Below, one piece after another: positions 58,571 through 64,000 of a DNA stretch of 64,000 nt (the stretch's first letter is position 1; every line of letters starts with the position of its first letter). The DNA comes from Gemmatimonadota bacterium (GTDB taxonomy: Bacteria; Gemmatimonadota; Gemmatimonadetes; Longimicrobiales; Longimicrobiaceae): the NCBI GenBank assembly GCA_028287185.1, contig JAQBQD010000002.1, positions 1 to 64,000 of the forward strand, in the 5' to 3' direction. The position numbers and the translations under genes were made by a program. The notes beneath the pieces were generated by a model, which saw only the letters and a program-made list of their open reading frames with translations, ran no database searches and was not told the origin of the DNA.

Positions 58571-58619
58571 TAGCCTTCCAAGCTAAGGGTCGCGAGTTCG
58601 AGTCTCGTCTCCCGCTCTT
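58571..58619 (+). repeat. attR core (49-bp direct repeat, copy 2)
   Basis: Identical to attL. Only the 3' half of the tRNA is present, so it cannot make tRNA-Gly. Confidence 0.93.
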
Positions 58620-58623
58620 TTAA

Positions 58624-58663
58624 GCGATGGCCCCGCAACGGTCTACTGTTGCGGGGCCATCGC
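58624..58663 (+). terminator. Terminator after attR
   Basis: 16-bp perfect stem GCGATGGCCCCGCAAC / GTTGCGGGGCCATCGC with an 8-nt loop, then GTTTCTT. Sequence unrelated to the attL-side hairpin. Confidence 0.8.
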
Positions 58664-58670
58664 GTTTCTT

Positions 58671-59071
58671 GAAAACAGTCACAAACCACTCACAGGGGAC
58701 CTCGAAGCCTTTGAAAGTAATTCCGAAGTCACCGTCGCCCGCGACACGGTCGGTCGGTTTCCTGCAGAAGCATGCAGCATAACGGTACACATGTATTTTT
58801 TTGACTCACGACACTAGCCACTCTTTCTTTGACCGGGGTACTCGGGAGAACGGCAGGAAGGGCACATGACTAGCCGCCGATTCTCTGCAGCCCCCCGGAA
58901 ACGCCGGGTTCTAGCGTCGTCCGAGCCGCCGACTTCGTGGTGCGCCAACAGGCGCCGCCACCGACGAGTTGCCGCTACGGGAAGCGAAAAGCCCCCGCCA
59001 GACTTGCCTGGCGGGGGCTTTCGCTCTCCCGAGGCGCAGGAAAACGGGCTCGTGGCCGTCCGGCCAGCGCT
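58671..59071. other. Intergenic, terminator only
   Basis: No credible gene. A locally AT-rich patch around 58790-58840 (TGTATTTTTTTGACTC) may be an old promoter. The bidirectional hairpin AGCCCCCGCCAG / CTGGCGGGGGCT at 58990-59019 terminates the leftward lipoprotein gene. Confidence 0.6.
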
Positions 59072-60880
59072 TCAGGCCTGGGTGGGCGCGCTGCTGGTGT
59101 AGGCGGAGCATCCGCCGTCGTTACAGGCACGGATGCGGTACTGATACACCGTGCTCGGCGTGATCGGGTCCTGATCCGAGGTGACGTTCATCGTCCTGAC
59201 GATCGGCGCGGACCACTCGCCGAACGCCGTGCCGTGCTTCTCGCGGCGCTGCCGCTCGTAGGTAGTCTCGTTCGCGACGTCGCCCCAGACGAGGTACATG
59301 TAGTTCCCCATCGCATTCGCCGTGAGCGACGCGGGCGCGGCCGGCGGCGGCGGTGGCCGCGCGACGAAGGCGTTGCTCGATACGTAGACGGAGCACCCGC
59401 GGCTGTTGCAGGCCTGGACGCGATACTGGTAGCTCGCCCCGGCTTTGAGCCCAAACTGGTCGAAGGTGGTGGTCAAGCGGCCTTGCGCGGGCAGGTCCTC
59501 CCACGCGCCGTAGCCGGCTCCCGTGTTCACTCGGCGCTGAAGGCGGAGCTCTTCGACGAAGGTGTTGTCGACTGTCCACGTCACCTTCGCACAGGACGCG
59601 TACCCGCAGGTGTAGCTGCTTGCCGCCACTCGGGAGGGCGCAGGGGGTACCGTTGCCGGAGCCGCAGTCGGGTTCGACTGCTGCCACTGGGAGCACCCCG
59701 CATTGTTGCACATGCGCAGCCGGTACACGTACGTCGCGCCGGCCGCCACGCTGTCCGAATAGGTTCTGCTGTCGGGGCGAACCTTGGCGATGAGCATCCA
59801 CGAGGTGGGGTTGCGGTCGCGATCGGCGACGCTTCGCTCGATCTCGCCGCGCAGCTCGTTCGCGTTGCGGTCGCGCCACTCCAGGCGAATCCGCGCCGCG
59901 CTCGGGAGCGTGGATCTTGGCACATCAGCCACCGGAATCACATCGGGAGCATCCGATCCGATCGTCTGCACCTCGCCGAAGCACTCGAAGTAGCCGTCCG
60001 CGCGCAGCCCGCAGGTGTGGTAGTTGCCTGCGGTGATCCGCGTCCATCTCCCCGTCGTCAGGCTGCGCTCCTCCGGCCCCTGCCACGACCCGGGGTAGCC
60101 CACCGGGCACTCCGCACCTCCGTCGGCGCGGAGGGCGCACCGGTGGCTGGCACCCACGGTCACCTGCACGTACGGTCCCGTGTGGCGGCCCGGCAGATAG
60201 CCCCAGCAGTCCACGACACCGGTGCTCGTCAACGCGCAATTCGTCTGGCCGATCGCCGGGGCCAGCATCACGTACGTGCCGGAGGACGCCCTCTGGACGG
60301 CCGGCGCGAACTGACGGCGTCCCCTGCACTCGATCACTCCATCGTTACGCAGCGCGCACGTAGTGGTCGCGCTCGCGGTCACTTCCGTGAACTTGCCGGT
60401 CTGAGGCGCAAACACCGGTGGCGCCTGGCCATAGGTGCTCGAGCCCCAGCATTCGACGACGCCGTCTTTGCGCACGGCGCAGGAATGGCTCAGACCGGCG
60501 CTGACCGCAACGTACGATCCGGTGGCCGTCCGCCTCAGCGGCGGCGCCTTGCCGAAGTCGTTCGCTCCCATGCATTGCACCGCGCCGGCCGTGGTCAGGG
60601 CGCACGCATGCGTCGGCCCCGCGGAGAGCTGAACGAACGAGCCGGTCGCGGCACTGTACACGCCGTTGGGCTGGCCCTCGTCGTGGGCGCCGAAGCAGGC
60701 CACCCGGCCGCTCCGCAGCGCGCAGACGTAGTCGTAGCCCGAACGGAGGTCGGTCGTCACCGGGCCCGCGGTCGCGATCGCGAATCGAGGCTCGGCCGGA
60801 CCTGAGGGTGTGAGGGGTGCGTCCTGGCACGCCATGGCGCTGGCCAGCAGCACGAATGGAAGGATGTGGCGGCGGTGCAT
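59072..60880 (-). CDS. Lipoprotein with RCC1-like repeats and fibronectin III domains
   Basis: 602 residues. Signal MHRRHILPFVLLASAMAC with a lipobox. The first half has about seven repeats of the form Cys-Ala-Leu-Arg-x-Asp-Gly-x-x-Glu-Cys-x-Gly (ACFG, QCMG, ECWG, ECRG, DCWG, ECFG endings), an RCC1/BLIP-II-like beta-propeller. The second half has three fibronectin-type units ending YRLRMCNNAGCSQW, YQYRVQACNSRGCS and YQYRIRACNDGGCS. It is cell-surface anchored and probably binds protein or glycan. It is the only gene of a segment bounded by tRNA-Gly remnants. Confidence 0.85.
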   Translation of the reverse strand: MHRRHILPFVLLASAMACQDAPLTPSGPAEPRFAIATAGPVTTDLRSGYDYVCALRSGRVACFGAHDEGQPNGVYSAATGSFVQLSAGPTHACALTTAGAVQCMGANDFGKAPPLRRTATGSYVAVSAGLSHSCAVRKDGVVECWGSSTYGQAPPVFAPQTGKFTEVTASATTTCALRNDGVIECRGRRQFAPAVQRASSGTYVMLAPAIGQTNCALTSTGVVDCWGYLPGRHTGPYVQVTVGASHRCALRADGGAECPVGYPGSWQGPEERSLTTGRWTRITAGNYHTCGLRADGYFECFGEVQTIGSDAPDVIPVADVPRSTLPSAARIRLEWRDRNANELRGEIERSVADRDRNPTSWMLIAKVRPDSRTYSDSVAAGATYVYRLRMCNNAGCSQWQQSNPTAAPATVPPAPSRVAASSYTCGYASCAKVTWTVDNTFVEELRLQRRVNTGAGYGAWEDLPAQGRLTTTFDQFGLKAGASYQYRVQACNSRGCSVYVSSNAFVARPPPPPAAPASLTANAMGNYMYLVWGDVANETTYERQRREKHGTAFGEWSAPIVRTMNVTSDQDPITPSTVYQYRIRACNDGGCSAYTSSAPTQA

Positions 60881-61152
60881 AGGAGCGACCCCCGGGTTGA
60901 AGTTCCGGCCGCGCCAGAAGCGAGAAGCGTGCCGGTGCGGGGGGAGCCGGGAGGTCTCTCCGCGGCTCCGCGTTCCCACGGCGGGCACCCGGAAATTGGG
61001 GCCGTTGGCGTTCGATGGAACCTCGCGATCGGCCATGTAGTCACAGGCACAGTAACGAGCGCCCACCAGCGCCTACTAGCAATCGATGTTCGAAAACCAG
61101 CGCTGGCAAGCACTTGTGCGCCGGTGTGCGACGGTCCTGGACAATACCGGAT

Positions 61153-61197
61153 GCCTTCCAGACTTTAGGTCGCGAGTTCGAGTCTTGTCTCCCGCTC
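61153..61197 (+). repeat. Degenerate tRNA-Gly 3' end (remnant 2)
   Basis: GCCTTCCAGACTTTAGGTCG, then GCGAGTTCGAGTCTTGTCTC and CCGCTC. Keeps the anticodon start, T arm and acceptor end with a handful of changes. Confidence 0.85.
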
Positions 61198-61205
61198 CGT
61201 GTAAG

Positions 61206-61240
61206 CGAAATCCCCGTCGCAAGTTGCGACGGGGATTTCG
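61206..61240 (+). terminator. Hairpin after remnant 2
   Basis: 16-bp perfect stem CGAAATCCCCGTCGCA / TGCGACGGGGATTTCG with a 3-nt loop. Confidence 0.7.
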
Positions 61241-61401
61241 GTGAATAGTGCCGAAAAGCTACCGGTTCGGAGCGGAAACGGCGCCACGGCTTTCGTGGGG
61301 CTGCCGAGCAGCCGATGCGGTGTCGCCGTTCCGGGTCGCGCTCGAGATGCGCAGTTCCAGGTTCGGCAGGGTGCGCCAACCCGTGGAGGGGGCGGCGCGG
61401 C

Positions 61402-62070
61402 TCAATCCGGGGGGGACACAGGCGCGTTCTCTGCGAACACCAGCGAGTCGCGCACGCGGGCGAAGAGCGGCTCTTGTGCAGCGAACCGGGAAACACTCTC
61501 CACGAAGATCAGTCCGTACACGATGCCGTCCTTCACCGTCAGGTACAACTCGGTCCGCGACTGGTGCCCTTCCTTTACGAGTAGGGCGCTCATGTATCCG
61601 GCTCGTTGACCGCCGAGCGTCCGTATCTCGTGCACCACGTCCCGGAACTGGGCACCTTGTGTACGAGCCGCGTTGGTCCCCAAGCCGAACAAGAGCGAGT
61701 CCGAACCCATCAGAGTGTTGGTCACGATCCGCCGTTGCTCGGCCCAGGAAACCGGCAGGTCGGATCCCTTCACCGGTACTGCGTCGCTCACGATGAGGCG
61801 GATGTACCCCGTTCCCCTCTCGGCGCTCAGCGCTTCCGCCGGGGCCTGCACCCGCACGGTATTGGTAATCCTGCCGCCCTGCATCGGGGCCTGTCCCGAG
61901 ACGTTCAGGTCTTGCCGTTTGATCTTCCACCTGCTGGGCAAGCTGATGCGGTATGCCAAAGGATTGCCGATTTGGGGCACCAGCGGCGTAGATGTGGGAG
62001 ACTGTGCGGGTGCGGCGGAGGCGCAGGCAAGCAGGGCCGCGAGGAGCGGCGGAGCAGACGAGAGTCGCAT
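61402..62070 (-). CDS. Exported protein of unknown function, 222 residues
   Basis: Signal peptide MRLSSAPPLLAALLACASAAPA, mature start near QSPTSTP. The mature part is a mixed alpha-beta domain: YRISLPSRWKIKRQDLNVSG, YIRLIVSDAVPVKG, QRAGYMSALLVKEGHQSRTELYLTVKDGIVYGLIFV. This pattern resembles PsbP/DUF1795-type ligand-binding domains (serine-rich start, YLTVKDG strand), but that is only a hint. The only gene between two tRNA-Gly remnants. Confidence 0.75.
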   Translation of the reverse strand: MRLSSAPPLLAALLACASAAPAQSPTSTPLVPQIGNPLAYRISLPSRWKIKRQDLNVSGQAPMQGGRITNTVRVQAPAEALSAERGTGYIRLIVSDAVPVKGSDLPVSWAEQRRIVTNTLMGSDSLLFGLGTNAARTQGAQFRDVVHEIRTLGGQRAGYMSALLVKEGHQSRTELYLTVKDGIVYGLIFVESVSRFAAQEPLFARVRDSLVFAENAPVSPPD

Positions 62071-62344
62071 TGGAGTAGGGTCTGATGCAGAAAGGTGGAC
62101 CAGCATCAACGGAAGGAGAAGGGGCAGGGACTTCCGACAGGGCGGGTCGCCACAGCGCACACTCTAAGTCGTTAAGAGACTCTTCGTGCCGACCCTGCTC
62201 AAGGTAAGCAGTGCCAGCAATGGTGACAACCATCTCAGAAACGCAGGCAGCGCTGGCCGGGGCTCATCCGCGTCCGCCAGCAGAAAGCGACCATCTTCGT
62301 GGGTTTTCAACGCCCGTCTGCGGTGGTCAGCGGCGATTTTCGCT

Positions 62345-62390
62345 GCCTGCCAAGCTAAAGAGGGCGCGTTCGAGTCTCGTCTCCCGCTCT
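62345..62390 (+). repeat. Degenerate tRNA-Gly 3' end (remnant 3)
   Basis: GCCTGCCAAGCTAAAGAGGG, then CGCGTTCGAGTCTCGTCTCC and CGCTCT. The T-arm and acceptor ends are intact, the anticodon side altered. Confidence 0.85.
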
Positions 62391-62401
62391 GCATAAGATG
62401 A

Positions 62402-62432
62402 AGTCCCGTCGCAAGATGCTTGCGGCGGGACT
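62402..62432 (+). terminator. Hairpin after remnant 3
   Basis: 14-bp stem AGTCCCGTCGCAAG / CTTGCGGCGGGACT with one G-U pair and a 3-nt loop. Confidence 0.6.
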
Positions 62433-62579
62433 ATACGCCTATCGCGACGGAACGGGTTCGCGTTCCTCCCGCGCTGTTGTTGGCGCGCGCTCCTCCGGTG
62501 GCACGGGTGTTGGATTTGCGTCCGTTTCCGCCCCGCGCGCCCCCGCCACTTCTCCGCACCGATCCAACCCCGCATCGCC

Positions 62580-63107
62580 ATGACCACCGACGTTTTCGCC
62601 CGCGTGCTCCCCACGATCTTCCGCGAGCTGGTGGACGGGGCCCCGGATCCCGCGACACGCACGTACATGCTCAACCGCGGGGACCCGGGTCTCCTCGCCG
62701 CGCTCGATCGCCTGTCCGCCGCGGCTGCGTCGGAGTCATCGGGCGGCGGGCCGTCCATCGCGGCGCACGTGGACCACCTGCGATACGGGTTCTCGCTGCT
62801 GAACCGCTGGGCGGCGGGGACGCCGGTGCCGTGGAAGGAGACGGACTGGTCCGCGAGCTGGGCGCGGAACGTCGTGTCCGAGGAGGACTGGCGGGCGCTC
62901 CGCGACGAGCTGGCCCGCGAGACGGCCGGATGGGCGCAGGTCCTGGCGTCCGGCCGCGAGGTGAGCGAGATGGAGGCGGGGTGGATTACGGGAAGCGTGG
63001 CACACGTGGCGTACCACCTGGGTGCCATCCGCCAGATCGACCGCGCCGCCCGTGGCCCCACGGCGGAGGACGAACACCGGGCGGAGGTGGCGCTGCGGCA
63101 GCGGTAG
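62580..63107 (+). CDS. DinB-superfamily protein, 175 residues
   Basis: Four-helix-bundle metal-binding family; the metal His are in HVDHLRYG and AHVAYHLGAIRQI. DinB-type proteins include thiol-dependent detoxification enzymes; the substrate is unknown. Length and His spacing are normal. ATG at 62580. First chromosomal gene beyond the tRNA remnants. Confidence 0.8.
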   Translation: MTTDVFARVLPTIFRELVDGAPDPATRTYMLNRGDPGLLAALDRLSAAAASESSGGGPSIAAHVDHLRYGFSLLNRWAAGTPVPWKETDWSASWARNVVSEEDWRALRDELARETAGWAQVLASGREVSEMEAGWITGSVAHVAYHLGAIRQIDRAARGPTAEDEHRAEVALRQR

Positions 63108-63382
63108 GGCGGCGGCCGACAAGCCGCGGAGTGGACGGCTCGCCGACCTGCCCGGCCGCGAACTCCGTCCGGTTGGTCACTTCTGCTCTAATTCGTCACA
63201 TCTGCAGCGCAGCCCCGGCCGTCGACTGAGACGCGCCGGGGTTTTTCACGTCGGTGCGCTGGGCCTCGACTGTTCTCGTCGGGTGCCTGCTGCAATCTGC
63301 CTTCTGTGCATCGTGCATCTCCCTGGCGGGACACGAACCAGTGCTGAGATCAGGACGGCGATTTGCCGCCTGATCAGCACCG
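63108..63382. other. Intergenic, no gene seen
   Basis: About 275 bp. A short CCCCGGCG-like inverted element near 63214-63240; otherwise nothing recognised. Confidence 0.4.
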
Positions 63383-63416
63383 TTGACAATAAATAAGTAC
63401 ACGCTTATTTATTGTC
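63383..63416 (+). promoter_or_regulatory. Promoter overlapped by an ArsR-type operator
   Basis: TTGACA (63383-63388), 17-bp spacer, TATTTA (63406-63411). A perfect inverted repeat GACAATAAATAAG / CTTATTTATTGTC (arms 63385-63397 and 63404-63416, 6-bp centre) covers the spacer and -10 box. The predicted start point is at or next to the ATG. Confidence 0.8.
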
Positions 63417-63417
63417 C

Positions 63418-63747
63418 ATGCAGAGCGCGACTGTGGCCCACGACAAGATCTTCCAGGCGCTGGCGGACCCCAGCCGCCGGGCCATCTTCGAGTCGCTGAC
63501 GCGGGGCGAGGCGGCGGTGAAGGAGCTCACCGGGCGCTTCGCCATCTCGCAGCCGGCGGTCTCGCAGCACCTGGCGGCGCTCAAGGATGCCGGCCTGGTG
63601 AACGGCCGCCGCGAGGGGCGCAACGTCTACTACCGCGTTGAGCCGCAGGGCATGAAGCCGCTGATCGACTGGATCGCGCACTACCGCGCCTTCTGGTCTG
63701 AGCACGTGGACCGCCTGGAGCAGCTTCTGGAGACGATGGACGGATGA
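63418..63747 (+). CDS. ArsR-family transcriptional repressor
   Basis: 109-residue winged HTH: FQALADPSRRAIFESLTRGE, VKELTGRFAISQPAVSQHLAALKDAGLVNGRREGRNVYYRV. It lacks the Cys pair of metal-sensing ArsR, so it belongs to the subgroup that pairs with SRPBCC proteins. It starts 1 bp after its operator, so the mRNA may be leaderless; a TTG two codons upstream is possible but lies in the operator. Coupled by ATGA to the next gene. Confidence 0.92.
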   Translation: MQSATVAHDKIFQALADPSRRAIFESLTRGEAAVKELTGRFAISQPAVSQHLAALKDAGLVNGRREGRNVYYRVEPQGMKPLIDWIAHYRAFWSEHVDRLEQLLETMDG

Positions 63748-64000
63748 CCGCCACCGACACGACCGCGAAGTCGCAGACCGAATCCCTCTCGTTCGAGTTC
63801 GATCTGCATCATCCGCCGCAGAAGGTGTGGCGCGCGCTCACCGACCCCGTGCTGCTGACGGAGTGGCTGCTGCCCGTAACGGGCCTCGAACTCCATCCCG
63901 GCGCGGCGTTCACGTTCAACACGGAGCCGAAGCCCGGTTGGGACGGCGTGGTGAACTGCCGGCTCCTGGAGATGGAAGCGCAGAGGAAGCTCAGCTACAC
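63744..64000 (+). CDS. AHSA1/SRPBCC-domain protein, partial
   Basis: The N-terminal 85 residues are in the window: SFEFDLHHPPQKVWRALTDPVLLTEWLLPVTGLELHPGAAF, the opening of an Aha1/START-like hydrophobic-ligand domain. Typically encoded with ArsR repressors of this type. The stop is beyond the window. Confidence 0.88.
   Translation, partial: MTATDTTAKSQTESLSFEFDLHHPPQKVWRALTDPVLLTEWLLPVTGLELHPGAAFTFNTEPKPGWDGVVNCRLLEMEAQRKLSY

Larger units (their letters stand above)
23346..58619. mobile_element. Siphovirus-type prophage integrated in tRNA-Gly
   Basis: Bounded by 49-bp identical direct repeats. It contains, from the right: tyrosine integrase, repressor, operator region, replication initiator with iterons, terminase small and large subunits, portal, protease-capsid, head-tail proteins, tail tube, frameshifted chaperone, tape measure, hub, tail spike and holin. 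The cargo region is at the left. No structural gene is visibly broken, but no endolysin was recognised. The late genes form one leftward unit with many 4-nt overlaps. Confidence 0.95.

Noticed and set aside
58866-59102. 78-codon rightward ORF after attR
   Set aside because: Arg/Pro-rich, crosses a terminator hairpin and runs into the antisense of the lipoprotein gene; no ribosome site.
61153-61197. A second functional tRNA gene
   Set aside because: No D arm or 5' acceptor strand upstream; only the 3' half is present.

Overview
The window is very GC-rich, densely coding bacterial chromosome. Several exported proteins have lipoboxes followed by a Cys-Ser/Gln-Asp-x-Pro pattern, and there are M61 peptidase, NtrC and YtxH-type genes. 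That gene style suggests Gemmatimonadota (Longimicrobium-like). This is an inference from style and was not tested by any search.

Layout. (1) 1-23.3 kb is ordinary chromosome: the frameshifted end of an IS66 transposase, tRNA-Pro, an M61 peptidase with PDZ domain, proline dehydrogenase, a quinone-reductase-like enzyme, a cold-shock protein, a metallophosphoesterase, a class II aldolase-like enzyme, an unusual kinase/NtrC pair, a receiver protein, a run of envelope genes (YtxH, YihY, L,D-transpeptidase, smpB, amidase, pyrF, MscS), cysS, then tRNA-Thr and tRNA-Gly(TCC).

(2) 23,346-58,619 is a complete-looking lambda/HK97-type siphophage prophage integrated into the 3' end of tRNA-Gly. It is bounded by identical 49-bp direct repeats. 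The integrase lies next to attR, preceded by a repressor-like gene and an immunity/operator region. A single long leftward transcript unit runs from about 56.0 to 31.7 kb: early DNA-binding and replication genes (the initiator carries five iterons inside its own reading frame), terminase, portal, a fused S49 protease-capsid gene, tail genes with a -1 frameshift chaperone, tape measure, hub, tail spike and holin. Between attL and the holin (24.2-31.6 kb) lies a cargo region, mostly on the plus strand. It holds a second small HTH regulator, a helical regulator-like protein, a lipoprotein, three translationally coupled unknown genes, and a tandem array of six tiny glycine-rich open reading frames joined by GTGA stop/start overlaps.

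(3) 58.6-62.4 kb continues the same story. Two more, increasingly degenerate tRNA-Gly 3' ends (61,153 and 62,345) delimit two short segments, each with one leftward gene for an exported protein. Each tRNA 3' end, including the working one, is followed by its own hairpin of unrelated sequence. This looks like a stack of successive insertions into one tRNA gene.

(4) 62.5-64.0 kb is chromosome again: a DinB-family gene and an ArsR-type repressor that appears leaderless and autoregulated, coupled to an AHSA1/SRPBCC gene cut by the window end.

The most unusual signals are the glycine-rich mini-ORF array, the stacked tRNA-Gly ends, and a family of 14-bp palindromes (TTTCCACGYGGAAA) found at five places in the prophage, all intergenic.
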